Origin: Lingula anatina | Lineage: Eukaryota; Brachiopoda; Lingulata; Lingulida; Lingulidae | DNA length: 64,000 nucleotides | NCBI RefSeq assembly: GCF_001039355.2 | Contig: NW_019774070.1 | Coordinates: 434,001 to 498,000, forward strand | Reading direction: 5' to 3' | Shown here: positions 1-12,520 of the stretch, piece after piece | Position numbering within the stretch: the first letter of the stretch is position 1 | Layout: every line of letters starts with the position of its first letter | Notes under the pieces: model-generated | Databases searched by the model: none | What the model was told of the DNA's origin: nothing | The model's input: only the letters and a program-made list of their open reading frames with translations | Program-made: the position numbers and the translations under genes

Positions 1-2361
1 ACAAAGGCAAATTGTGACTTTCCTCGTTTATGTAAAAGGTAAAAAAAATCCTTTCAGTGCATGTATGTCTTGGAAAGGTTATCATGAAATAGGCTTTAGC
101 CGACAGCCGTTGCCAAGTAAAACCCACACACTGCAACATAATTATGTAACAGTTTTCGATTTTGTTTTCATGGAATTTAGTTCAGTGATTGAGTGACAAA
201 TGCAATTGAAAGAAAAAATCCTCCCAGCTTATGTTACCTGGACGACCTTTGGACGTCCACCTGTGCAAACAGCTGTTCTGTTCTACATACATGCAGACAG
301 TTACAGTAAAAGAATTATATATTCAGCTTTTAATCTTGCCCATTCATTCAATATGTCAAGCATCCGCTAGCTAAATAAATAGATGGCCGTATTCTGCCCA
401 ACTGAATACCTACTGGATTTTGTCTGACCTCCGCACGTGATTCAGTTCATCCTTTTTCTGGTTGAAGTTCACCGGCCACAATTAAGTCTTTTATCCTTAA
501 GCCACGTTCCGACTCGCAGTAACCCACAGTAGGGAAAAACACCACAATACAACCTTGTATATCTATCTGTCGGTATGGAGGGATGGTCAGTTTGTAAGGC
601 TGTAATATGTAGCTATATAGATGTTAATGGAAATCAGATCAATTTATGTTAGTTCAGGAAAAACTGATCAGCACGACCGATCTTATAAACATCTAAACAT
701 ACACGGCTATCTAAAGTTCAGAAGCCCCAAAATATATATCTCGTTATATAGGTAACAGACATGTGTTGTTAAGTTCATCATTCTGAAGTGGTCGCTGCAC
801 TCACCCCTGCATAATAGGTAAAAGGCAAGGCAAAAATGCCACAAAGAAAAGAAATAATCATTTTTACGAAACGGATTGTCTTAAAATAAATAGCCATTAA
901 TTTCTTATACTGTTTGAAGCAAGCCAGCCAATTACTTCAACAATTTAATGGATATTATTTTAACCAATTTTTTTTCCGTCTAGAATTATGCCTCATCTAC
1001 GAAAACTTGACCTTTATAAATAGGATCACATCACCTGAAGATGCCGAATGCTAAAGCACACCCTTTCTCAGAATTCACCACGGGAAGTTTCAGTGGTCTT
1101 ACCTGCAAGGTATGCCTTATAGAATCTAGGCTTAAGTTAAAGCATATTGTATTCCCCTGCCCAGCTGCCCCTGCCTCTCCCGGTCACCAGACGCAGGACC
1201 GGACACGGCTAGTATTTCCGTAAACTTCCTCTGAGCCCAGCTATCAAAATCCGCTAGTCACATGGCCGCAGTGACAGGTGTGCAAAACTAACGATACATC
1301 ACTCCCTCTCGCAGGGTTAGTGATTCATCGCTCTAATAAAACCTCCTCACGTCATGGTTGCACGTCAATAATATCTATATGGACCGCTGAGAACTGTTCG
1401 CGCTCACAGTGCGATCTCAGCGAGTTCTGCCAGATCTCGTTAGCTTTTTTGACCGGTTTCTGCTTCATGGGCGCTATATATATGCGGTATAGTCGCTATA
1501 GACGGTATTTCCACCTAGTGTTTGGCTGTCTCTCCATTTTACCTTTTCTGCACTAGATACTAACTTTTATTGTGTAAGTCGTCTAATATTGTACATAACT
1601 GACATTTAAAATATCTTCCAACTAAAAGGGCCAACATCGACGACAAAATAGAAAATAAATGAATAACTACAAGGGCGGGGGTCTTGTTAAGTACATGTAG
1701 CATTATTTTAATCAAAGACAATTAACAAATGATGAAACAATTCTATACACATGTATCCTTAAGAAATCGACCATTTGGACTATGTACAAGAGGGTAAATG
1801 ATGACAGGATATGAAACAGAATTTCGAAACTCATTTGGTGTTGCACCGTTGTATTTTGACTAAAGAGTTCATTGTATTATTTTACGGTTTAGTGGCATGT
1901 GGTGTAGGCGCTTAATGCTACAAATATTGCATGCGTTATATTTTCTCCTCAAATCTACGTTGGTTCAAGGTAGAAGGTCGCCATCGTTTCATTTTGGGTT
2001 CATGCGTTGTGCCTGTGTCAGCTTGTCGCTGATATGTGGGATTTTCTGTACTGTGAAATATTGAAAAGTGTTTGTCGACATTTTCCAAGTCATCAGGCAA
2101 TTAAACAAGACTATGCCAGCTGCACTCTAACGGAAACTATTCTTAACATTCGAAAGGGACAATAAGCATATTTGATATGTTCAAATTGACAGGAATATCA
2201 AAATAGATAACTAAACCACTGTCATTTTTATTACTTATTTTTGTCAGAAAAAGTGTTGTTCTTGTGAATAAATCACGTCAAAGTCAGTAAAGATATTTAT
2301 AACAGCTTATGCAGTGGAGTAGGATTTTGGAGTAGTCTGAATTTGAAATGATTCTTTTGAA

Positions 2362-2385
2362 GATGATGATGATGATGATGATGAT
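2362..2385. repeat. (GAT)8 microsatellite
   Basis: Eight uninterrupted GAT units in non-coding DNA, ending in a GATATC site. Confidence 0.95.
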
Positions 2386-2441
2386 ATCATGAATTTATGG
2401 AAAAAAGGGACTATTTATTGCCGCCCCCGGTTGACTGCTGA

Positions 2442-2500
2442 ATGTGTGTGTGAGTGTGTATGTGTGTAGTATGTGTGTATGTGCGCACGCGCGTGTGTGT
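2442..2500. repeat. TG-rich microsatellite
   Basis: Imperfect alternating TG tract, interrupted by GA, TA and a CGCACGCGCG stretch. The alternating purine-pyrimidine core could adopt Z-DNA, but nothing here shows a function. Confidence 0.85.
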
Positions 2501-3045
2501 ACCAAGAACCCGGGCCAGGTCACGTATTGGTAACATACCATTCGTATAATAGACGTGGTTGTTTCTCGGATTCAAGGGCAACTTCTCTATCGCAATCATG
2601 GACAACACGCTGTTGTCACAATGAATTGCTGACGTCCACCGGGCCAGTGCAACTTTGTTCTTTGTTATACAGGAAATTATATTTTCATCTTCTTTTCAGG
2701 GGATTGTATTAATAGTAATCATTTATTGTGGAGCATTTACAATAGAACAACCTGACAAGCACATTGATAATAAAAAAATAAAGAAAAGTGAAAATTATGC
2801 ATGTTTTTTTTTAAATACATGTACAGTATATGGGTGTGTCGATGTATTTTTTTTTTTTGTTTCAGAAGACATCGGGAAGGGGCATTTTATCAGCTTTCAA
2901 CAATATAATATAGGCCTACCCATTGAAACTTACTTGGACAAGACGTATTGATACTACAAACAAAAAGGCAATTCATTGTCGGTATCAAATCTAAATCTTA
3001 AACTCAATGAGCGACAATGAATATTTGAATAAATCTTTAAAACGT

Positions 3046-4009
3046 TCAGGCCTTCCCAACTACCAGACTCGGCACCTACGGGTCCAGAATAAACCGGTAT
3101 ATCTGACCACACTACCCGTTTTCAAGGTGTGTGTCAGATCGCATAAAAGAGTATCATACCCTACCACAAATTCTGTAAGCCTACCTGTCATCCGGGTATC
3201 GCGCCTCGTTTTCGTCAAGTAGGAGTCGCATGAATACAACAGACGACTCCCTCAATCAGGGGGTGGAAACGCGCTACTTATATGATTAAGACGAGCCTAG
3301 CCGTCAGTACCGGTTATTGTTTTGTGACCTTGAGGAGCAATTAGGTTTGGTCGTTGCGGCACGCATCAACAGTAGTTGAACTACCACACCTGGGTCTTTT
3401 GTTTTTGAAAACTGTTCACTCGTCATCGAGGCGCTTGTTCAAGACTACAGGCTGATATCTACTAGTACTACCAGTGGCTTCATTAGTAACGTTCCCACAA
3501 TACTTAAGTTTTCTGTCCGTGCGTACAAACCCTGAAAAAGGACAGCCTCGCTGACGAGAACAATGGACGTTTCTCACCCCTCTCTAGGATTACCCCTGCC
3601 CTCAATCTCGTCCATCCCGGTAGTCACAAGAATATTTAACCCCCGACAGAATATGCTTCTGCTATCAAAATTAGGTATACTTTTCTAAATTAATATATAA
3701 GTTTGCAAGTTCTTATTTACAAAACATCAATGGCTATGTCCGAACCTAAATTTTATGTTAAAAATTGCGGTACTGTCAGATTTGAGCATAAACAGAAAAT
3801 TGCAGCAGCGCATGAATCTAGATGAGATGCACTACTTTCCAACCCCGCTTAGGATCATTGCTATCACATCGCGCACCTGGCAAAATCGGTGTGGTGGCTG
3901 ATACTCTGTAATGCGATCTGACACACACCTTGAAAACGGGTAGTGTGGTCTGATAAACCGGTTTATACTGGACCCGTAGGTGCCGAGTCTGGTAGTTGGG
4001 AAGGCCTGA
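3046..4009. mobile_element. Non-autonomous inverted-repeat element (111-bp TIRs)
   Basis: Bases 3046-3156 and 3899-4009 are inverted copies of each other. Both are 111 nt long and I count about five mismatches by eye. The outer ends read TCAGGCCTTCCC. The trinucleotide CGT abuts both ends (3043-3045 and 4010-4012), as a short target-site duplication would. The roughly 740-bp interior has no open frame resembling a transposase, so the element would depend on an enzyme supplied elsewhere. The superfamily cannot be assigned: the termini are not CACTA and the flanking repeat is not an 8-bp hAT type. An alternative is a fortuitous inverted duplication. Confidence 0.7.
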
Positions 4010-4012
4010 CGT

Positions 4013-5465
4013 TGCCCAAATCAGTTCTGGATGGTCGTGTTACTTGCATGCATAAAGCTCAGGGTCAAAGAAGATAAACTCAAGAAATCTTTGTAAGTTG
4101 CAATTATGCTTTCAAAACAGAAAACGTTATACTTGGACCCGCTTCATATAAACGATTTTCAGTATTCACTCCCTAAATTACCAAAATATTTATGTATTTC
4201 CCAGAAAATTATTTCTTTTTGCTGCATGAAGTTTTAGCGCATTGCGTGCTTTTAAAGTGATTACATGTTTTGAGAACAGTGACTGTTCAATAATTCTCTG
4301 TTTCAAAGATTCAAAGATTCATATTTCAAAGATAAGACTTAGATGAAGTTACACGAGGTTGTAAATAATCCATATGCTGACATCAACACCATCAACAATA
4401 ACTGCAATGCTGCTAAGGTTTTTAACCTAGAAATACTCGTCCGAGAATGCCCGTAAATGAAACCGCACCACAACGCAGACAATTTTTAACGTAGGCATAA
4501 CAGCACAGCACCGTTTTGAATATAAACAGAGATTCATAGCTTGCAAAAAATGTCAGGCCCTAAATCACCTGTCGACAGTTATTTGTAACTTTGGGGAATA
4601 GTGAAAACCCACATTACAAAATTGATACAAGATTGGAGGCTGATAATAAGAAATGCCACCTGTCTACATTAGGACAGGGTTAAGTGTTGCAATGTCTTGT
4701 CACAATTTTCAATGTATTTGTCTCTAATCAGCAGGTATATCAGCGCTCGGAGGCGCCTTCCTCCCTGAGGAGTGATTTGAGAAAGGATTATATTCAAGAA
4801 ATGACAGATGACGCATTTATTAATTCCCTGGTGTAAAATATATTTTCAAACGACAAATTGTATTGAATAAAAAACGTGTAATCACCAAGCGTGTTTCCTA
4901 TCCTAATGTCCGCCTAAAGGGGGCAATTTAATTTGAATTTCAAAGCTGCTGACGCTTTATTTGTATTTCTGTTAATTTTTATTTTTATCTGCTATATTCC
5001 AAATGCTCATATAAGCCGTGTAGTCTAAATTTAAGCATGTAGAAATTTAATGAATAAGAGACAGTTTGTAAAGTTTGACGTATCTACCGTTGGTTATTAA
5101 CTTCGTATAAACTTCCATTTACTAAAGAAGCTTACATTGATTTTTCGGTATATTTGTTAAACTTTATTTCCATATCTATTGTTGCTTATCTTTAAGCAAT
5201 GAATAGCTAAAATCACTGACATATTTTCTTCTATTTATTTGCCCTCATTGCTCTTAAGGTTGTTGGGTGGTTTCTGTATCCCACTTGTAATTCAACGTTA
5301 TGTTCAAGAGGCAGATTTTAAATGACCAATGAAATCTGGATTGATGTATAGTAGGGCCTACTTATTTTTCTTGACAAAGGCATGTGCTTTCTCACAGCTC
5401 GTCTAGGATATATCTTAAATCTTAGAAAACCACAGGACAACATGCATGTTATTCAGCAGAAACAG
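4013..5465. other. Non-coding stretch, no gene seen
   Basis: AT-rich DNA with no open frame above about 60 codons and no recognisable domain. It lies downstream of the minus-strand neuropeptide gene. Confidence 0.55.
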
Positions 5466-5471
5466 TTTATT
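5466..5471 (-). terminator. Candidate polyadenylation signal of the CCK-type gene
   Basis: AATAAA on the minus strand about 410 nt beyond the stop codon at 5883-5885. I saw no closer AATAAA or ATTAAA. This would give a 3' UTR of roughly 0.4 kb. Confidence 0.4.
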
Positions 5472-5882
5472 TTTAGATTTGACAGGACTTTACCTTAATT
5501 CTGTTCAGTTACGAGAATGACTAAAATAAGAACGAAATCAATCAAATATTCACTATCTACTGGTATTGCTCCTGTGTAGGGCAGAGTAAGGCCCAAAAAA
5601 AGCTAGCAATTGCAATTTTTAGCCAAGATGATTTACTGCATCAAATGTTCAGTCAAGTGACAGTGTGGCTAATACGGTTAATATCCACTAAAAGCGTTGC
5701 TTTGAAGTGTCAAAACAAATCTTGAAAATCACTGAAGAGGAAACATCGATTTCGTTGAATACTGCATGGTGGCGAAAGCTTTTGATTTCAATTATCTGTA
5801 ATAAACAGAAATCTCTAAAAACAATACAGCGGTTAAGGAGACGGTTTTCTTGCGGAACGGTATGCGCAAGCAGTTTCTGCTT

Positions 5883-6455
5883 TCAGTTTTCGATATCGTC
5901 ATCATTTTCGGGGTCCACGTGATCTGTCACATGGCTGACGTCACGTCCAAAGCGCCCACCCGCGAGCCAGTAAATATCAGAACGTTTCGAGTTAGTATTC
6001 CCATTCGAGTGCTTGGTTGCGTCTTGAGTGAGTGTTAATCCTGATGTTCCGTCTTTCCACTCTCGCTTTCCATATCGTCCTCCGCCGAGTCCATAATCGT
6101 CCCATGCGCGTTTTTCTTGCTTGCCCGTCGTCGGAGAATCCATGCCATTAAACGCTTTCAATTGCATGGACGCTGCCACTGGCTTCGTTTGGTCGACTTG
6201 AATGTAACCTTTCATTGGATAGATGTTCGTTATTGGCTCCCCGCCTTTCAAAGTACTGAATGAGTTTGTGAAATACTGTCCTGAATTTGGCTTTTTTCGT
6301 CCTAGATAAAAGATCCTGTGAAGTGAACCTTGTAACTTGTGCATGGCTTGAGATATATGGGAAGTTCGTAAGCGGTTACCTATCTGCCAGGGAGCGCAAT
6401 CCACGTTTATTACGATAGTTGTGAAGAAGATGCAAACGAAAAAGACGGACTTCAT
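5883..6455 (-). CDS. CCK: Cholecystokinin/sulfakinin-type neuropeptide precursor
   Basis: Secreted precursor of amidated CCK/sulfakinin peptides, which in bivalves act through CCK receptors on gut and feeding. The 190-residue product starts MKSVFFVCIFF, a signal peptide probably cut after Cys20. Lys-Arg at 115-116 frees AWDDYGLGGGRY (117-128), which is followed by Gly129 and Lys-Arg for C-terminal amidation. Lys-Arg at 157-158 frees SDIYWLAGGRF (159-169), followed by Gly170-Arg171. Tyr121 after two Asp residues is a sulfation context. The family call rests on strong resemblance to oyster CCK1, whose core is DYGLGGGRF-amide. I chose the Met at 6455 because it begins the signal peptide and lies 12 nt after a clear acceptor (TTCTATTTCCAG, ending at 6468). 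The open frame extends to 6566, but that part is intron. The acidic C-terminal tail follows the last amidation site. Confidence 0.9.
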   Translation of the reverse strand: MKSVFFVCIFFTTIVINVDCAPWQIGNRLRTSHISQAMHKLQGSLHRIFYLGRKKPNSGQYFTNSFSTLKGGEPITNIYPMKGYIQVDQTKPVAASMQLKAFNGMDSPTTGKQEKRAWDDYGLGGGRYGKREWKDGTSGLTLTQDATKHSNGNTNSKRSDIYWLAGGRFGRDVSHVTDHVDPENDDDIEN

Positions 6456-8965
6456 TTCTTTTCTGGACTGGAAATAGAAGAGCAATGTAGTTACCCTAGT
6501 ATTAAAAAAGTACATGAAATAATCGACTTGAATGCAAAAATGATATTGATAAATGTTGGACATCAATATGAAAAATAAAAATATGAAAAATAAATACTGC
6601 TACTTTAGACATTTCATTTACTCAGTGCATAAAACATGCTCTCGTGTGTCTAATTTCATGCCATTTCCTTCTCTTAAGAATGCTAAGGAGGTTCAATTCG
6701 CCATTCAGTTTTGGAAGAGAAGTGGAACCTGAAATGGTATGTTTTGATCAATATTTTGGCGTAGTGAGGTTGGATTATATCATACTTTTACACTCCCCCT
6801 CTTTCTTGTTTTAGTTAGTACATACGAAAGTCTTTTTTAAAATAAAATGTGATAGCCCGGTTTTAAGGGGAATACTGCAAAAATGCGTGACTGCTTTATT
6901 GTTTTTTTTATAGCCGCGAAAGTGGCACTGGATCCCTCCACTTCAACGATCCCATTTTGCCAACAGACAAAAAGCCAATGACATTAGCAAAGCGCAGAAA
7001 ACACTGAAAATACATTTAGCTGTAAATTGTTCCAATCGAATTTAGAAGCTCGATCCCCAATAATTGGTTTACGTATCTAATGAACCAATGCGTCATGACA
7101 GCGATACCTTTATTTTCCGCAAGCATTCAAAACCATCCAAACAAGCCTAACAACCTAATCCAGCGATAGAAAATTAGTCATGATGTAAAGTAGCAAACTT
7201 CTACATCACGTGTCGATCGAAGTGCTGTCAGCTCCGTTTCTTATAGTAATTTTATGAAACTTTGATACGTACATGTATGTGACATTCAAAATGCTCACTA
7301 TCATCTGTGATTTGTTTAACTTAAACCTCAGTGTGTATTATATGTTGCATCATACATTCCCCTTTCACAATATCTGCCAGTTCAGTTATAACTTCTTCAC
7401 TTGTGAGACTGAGATATGGTTCGTTTTATCAACATTTACTGGTGCCATTTGTGTTAAAATAGCTTTCTTTTCTAAAGTACCGATAGATCTAGATGTTTGA
7501 AGGAAAAGAAATGTTAAGTCGAGCTAGTTTAAGGGCTTGTCGATGCCTGCTAGAGAAAAGCTCAGAGAAAAGTAAAGGGTGTGGTGAAATAAATCAAAGG
7601 CTGCATATTCATTTTTATTTTGATAGTAAAGAACACTAACACAGCAGAAGAGTTTCGAACGTTGAGAGATCAAATCCTCGATTTGGGTGGAAAACGGATG
7701 TAAAGAATGGATAAATTCATAAACAATAAAAGTTATTTATGTACTTAAGTTCACCGTTTATTAATGAACCAAAACGTTACCTTCATGCTACTTTTTCTGC
7801 CTTAAATTGAGAGAACCGTGATATGAAGTCTTTGTCATTGCACTTCGGACAAGTATATACTTTTTAGCAGGGGTATTATTCTTTCTATATTTCAAAGCGT
7901 CGTAACATAAATTTAGTATGAAATCAAAGCTACCTACACCCAAAATTAAGAAAAGAAAAATAAAATAAGATAAAATTTAAAAAATAGCACTATATAAGAC
8001 CTATTTGATAAGCCACCAGCATGTTTTCTGTCATCGAAATTTGACTCCAAACTCTACTACATATGCACGTGGATCCTTACATTTTCTGTACGCATTCTTA
8101 CACATGCCAGTGTAAGATTTGACGCTCTCGAGGTGCTATCAGTCGTTGTCGCAGCCAGGACAAGCATTAACGACAAAATACATGGGTAAACTCAGTTATA
8201 TGGAAATTGTACAGTCGATAAATTCTGGCAAGAACTCGTATTTTACAATTATTTCTCTCATTACAAGGTTCCATTCGCGTGACAGGGTCTAATAAACCTT
8301 TTCTCATTTAATAACCGTATTGATTTCAAATTACGCTGGGTGATCATTCAATACTGTGCACATAACTTTGAAGTGGTGAACGCATGTTAACCTATTTATA
8401 TCTTTTAGTCTAAAATTAACCTTTAATGATAACGTCAGTTTTTATCGACATTCGCTGCTGAGTAATTTGAAACACCTTTTGCATTGCCAATGACTTTAAG
8501 CAAATATCATTAAAATTAGAAAAATATAGTTTGCCCTTCGTATAATAATTACATACACCTCTTTATTTTGAATTAAACTGGAGCTAATTAAAATTAATTT
8601 ATCTAAAAATAAACATAAATGCAAACTAGTTTGCCGAAACCAAGTACCGAAGTCAGTTTCGAATGTTCACCTTGGACAGATAATTTTTTTTAAGCCCTGT
8701 GTAGATTTGAGTCCAGACATAGATGCAAAACTGACCTTTGAACTCTATTGCCTTTCCTTATCCTCAATAGCTCCCTTGTTCTGGCGATCTAGGAATTACA
8801 AATTTATGTTGTAAATCTGTCCATGTTATTAGAAACTGGAGGTAACATAACTTGAGCTAAGCCCCTAGTATTTTCTGCTGCAGTAAATTCATTGAAAAAT
8901 ATGGTCATTGAAAAAAAGTTGCTTCATCATAAACAGGGGTGGTTTCTTAAATTTACCATCGCATC

Positions 8966-8987
8966 ACAGCTGTCAGCTGACAGCTGT
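8966..8987. promoter_or_regulatory. 22-bp palindrome with three CAGCTG E-boxes
   Basis: A perfect 22-nt palindrome holding three CAGCTG hexamers at 8967, 8974 and 8981, spaced exactly 7 bp. CAGCTG is the core site of class I/II bHLH factors (MyoD, Ascl and E-protein type). It lies about 2.5 kb from the neuropeptide coding exon, inside its inferred intron. The motif is visible; the role is inferred. Confidence 0.4.
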
Positions 8988-10136
8988 CAATGTGTTGACG
9001 GTATTTTGAGTCTTTGGTTTGAGATGCTCCCTCTTTCAAATGTTTCCCTGAGAATTTATAAATTTAACAGGCAAAGTGCTTTTAAGTTCACACGCAATAT
9101 TTCTCAAAGGACATCCGTATGGCTATGCAATTGCCATCATCAGTTTTATAAAAGGATACCAAAAGCTTGCCGAGCCACGCAGTAAATTCTGAAGTTGAAA
9201 ATAATTTGCTTCCGTAAATTGTTCCCACAATGTGACTTACCCGCTGCGTACTTCAATTCTTTAATTAATAGAAGAAATTGTTTGGCTCTCATCTGTACAG
9301 CAGGTGGCACTGGCAAGAAGAGTATGTCGATGATGAGCAGTTATAGTTCTTAAATTATCTGCGTCATCTGCTGTCATTGCTGACTGTTGTCAACAGAGAT
9401 TCTCTCTGTTTTGAAGTGCGATATGTTAATATATGTTGACCAAACAGTATCGGGCTACCGATAGTCAATATAGTTTTTAAGGGTAAAATCGTCGCATTGA
9501 CTTTAAATGAACAAGGGCACTTTCAAACGCCCTTTGATCATGAATGTTATATCATAGTATGTAAAAGTGTAGAGCGTGCGCTGATTTAAAGAATGGATCT
9601 TTTAAGAACTATCGCAGACAAGATTATGAATTAATCGAAGTGTCTAAATACTGCAGATGTTTCATGAATATCAAAGTGAGATGAGCTTATGTGTTTCGTA
9701 ATTATTTAAGGATATTCGGTTAGTGGGTACATAAACGTGTTCGCTACTGTTTCACTCTCTATGTGCTCATATTGCGGATACTGTATAAACGAACGAAAGT
9801 TTGCATTTTGATAGCTGTAGATATACACTCTTGCTAAAAATGAATGGAATATTTAAAAAGAATATTGCATCTGTGATTTCAATTAGGTCAAATAAGGGCA
9901 AAACATATTATTCAATCAACGCATTTGTGTCTTATTATAAATATGTGTTTTACCTTCAAGTAACAGTATATTTGGGGAAATATTTTTTTTGGGGGGGGCT
10001 CCCTTTGGTGACCAATTATATGGAAAAGAAAGGAGAAAAGTAAATGTCATGTTCCAGAAAGCATAACTTGGTTTAACAGCAGAGTCAAAGACAATGTTAT
10101 ACCATTCAGAATTTGTATGTCAGGCCTTACAAACGG

Positions 10137-10443
10137 ATTAACTCGAGCCTCAGATTGTTGATCACAAATGCCAAAAATTAGTTACCACAACCCAGCGTTT
10201 GTTAAAACAAACTGTTTATCCATTTATAAAACGTTCAGTACGTTCCGGATGATCCCAAGAGTGTCGAGAACGCATTGCTGTCGTATTAATACGCGGTATG
10301 GTTGATAAAAAGAACCCGTATGGGGGCCTATGTATACAGCCAGAGACCCGGATTGAAGATGGCCAACATGTTTTTGTTATCAAACTGGGCTTGTGGCATT
10401 TAATTTTACGTTGGGGTACTTAATTGTGGCTCGAGACGTTAAT
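10137..10443. repeat. Degenerate foldback repeat
   Basis: The left end ATTAACTCGAGCC (10137-10149) is mirrored at the right end by GGCTCGAGACGTTAAT (10428-10443). Weaker inverted similarity continues inward for about 50 nt. The sequence just outside on the left (AGGCCTTACAAACGGATTA) nearly repeats the left edge of the next element at 10580. This is probably an old, decayed inverted-repeat element of the same kind. Confidence 0.35.
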
Positions 10444-10582
10444 TTGTGCATTTGTGCTCCTAAATTTCAGGCTCGTGTTAGCAAATGGCAATTATCGTTT
10501 ATGAAGCTTGAGCATGTATATGTGTGCACCAACATATTCTGATCAAGCCCCATTCGGGGTTTTCTAGCTTTGTTTCTACAGG

Positions 10583-10797
10583 CCTTATAAACGGATTAGG
10601 CGTTCACTAACATTGCCTGCAGATCTTTTAGTACAAACGCCCATATTAACCACCACACGCCCATAATAGCTCTAACAAAACAATACCTAGCACTAACATC
10701 CATCCGCTCTGGTAGTTCTGGTTAATTTGTGGTTTAGGTGGGTGTTAATGCTAAAAGATCTGCGGGTAGTCCTAGTAAACGCCTAATCCTTTAAGGG
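10583..10797. mobile_element. Short palindromic MITE-like element
   Basis: About 215 bp whose ends are inverted copies. GGATTAGGCGTT at 10593 is mirrored by AACGCCTAATCC ending at 10789. The core GCAGATCTTTTAG is also mirrored, at matching distance, and similarity continues for about 70 nt per arm at lower identity. There is no coding capacity. It fits a miniature inverted-repeat element; the superfamily and target-site duplication are unclear. Confidence 0.55.
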
Positions 10798-12520
10798 GCA
10801 TGTCCCACATATATATTTGCTCTTCGATAAAAGCAGTGTAGTAAAGAGTGAAATGCAGATGATTAAGACCAACGACAAATTGGTCAAACTTAAAGATACG
10901 TTAGTCGAGGACTAAGATATAGAAATATACGTCTTTATTCAACTATCAATTCAAATATCGTAGCTGTCATATACAACAAGGAGGGGTCCGTCGGTGGCAG
11001 GTTTTTTTTACATCTAAAAAAATATTTTAGCAAGTTATGTACAAAGAGAGGATTGTCGGAATCTCTATTTTTCTTCATTGGCCAGCTGTTTCACCTTATT
11101 TCCTAAATCGTCAAAGTATTTGATCAATCCATTTTGTCTCATAGTTCTAGGCTCTATTTTATGCTCAAACATGGTACAATTGTTATCTTGTTGGCGCACA
11201 ACGGTGAGGTGATGACACAGAAATGTGGTTACTTGATTAATGGCAATGTGTAGTCGTTCTAGCAACTACTACCCAGCGTTATCGTATAACTTGACAAAAG
11301 TGTTTAATAAAACCGCATTTGGACAAAGAGGGCATTTCAACGATCTTGTATTCTGAGTCGAACTTGTTAGTATGCTTTGGAAAATTGACGTAATTCAGAC
11401 TTCAAAGCAAGTATAATTCATATATATTTGGCTATAACGTTCCTAAAACGATTTTATAAGAGCAGCACTGCTTTTTTTTTCAAGACATGCCTATCACGCA
11501 AAAAGTGTTGTTTGCGTGATGTTTTTGTTTACACGTATGGTTGAAAATCGCCTTGGTGGGCCAAGAAATGCCTGATAGCGGCTCATTTCCTTCTAACCGG
11601 AACCCTTTTACATTGTCATTGTCGTGTTTACAATAGTTTCTTCGTTACTTGATGTGAAAAGCTACGATATGCGAAACATGCAATATTTCAAAATGCGCCG
11701 CCTGGCGAAATTCATCTGAGAAAGTCGACAATAGTTGGCAAATTGCTTTTTTAGTTTCAAAGATTTCTTTCCAATATGAGTAAATCGTTGGGTAAAGACC
11801 CTTTCCCTATTAAAGGTACATCCACCACCAAATTCTGCCCAGCATGTTTTCACTCCCTTCAACACTGAAACGCCTGGAGGTGGGTTTTTGTATGCAAAAA
11901 GGACACAACGCTACTGATTTTCCCTTATCTACGGCCAGACAGTCTTCTGGAACTGCTTTATATGTTCCTTCACATTATAAACATCAATAAATCTCAAGAA
12001 GGCCTACATTATACAAAGAGAATCACTCTGTATTTACTGGCCTTTCACGCTGATTGGCAATTACGTCCTAAATGTCGCTCAATTATGGGTGATTTCTTAA
12101 GTACGGAAGAGATGTCAGATTTTCCCGGCGTCAGACAAGTGAAAGCTATCAGCCGATGCTACTACAGTATGCACATCTCCGACATCTTCACTGTCCCTCT
12201 TGCTTTTGTCGGAGATAAGTGTTTGGTTATCCGTGACAGGGCAAAAGGTCAGATTATCCAAATTTGGGGTGGGGGGGGGAGAGTGGGGGGTGTCATACCA
12301 GAAGAACGTCAAATAAAAAATATGTTTTGAGAAATGTAATTCTGCAGAAAATTTGTATTGGTCACATAAGGGCAATCAATATAAACCATTATCGTTTAAA
12401 TCATTTCATTTATAAGTACCCAAACATTTTATGATATGAATATAAAAACCTACTGATGATGAAACGACTATACCCCCCATGCTGAGTTGCAAGTCTGGAA
12501 TTTTACGTACACCCCCTTGA

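Larger units (their letters stand above)
1..3045. other. Non-coding stretch, no gene seen
   Basis: AT-rich sequence with only short scattered open frames (at most about 98 codons) that lack recognisable domains, signal peptides or matching splice borders. The only structure I see is the simple repeats at 2362-2385 and 2442-2500. It lies downstream of the minus-strand neuropeptide gene and is best read as intergenic. Confidence 0.6.

Noticed and set aside
6456-6566. In-frame upstream extension of the CCK open frame (37 codons before MKSV)
   Set aside because: It would bury the signal peptide and crosses a clear 3' splice site ending at 6468, so it is intron.
11962-12375. Overlapping open frames of 122 codons (plus) and 86 codons (minus)
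   Set aside because: No domain, no splice context and G-rich low complexity at one end; treated as chance.
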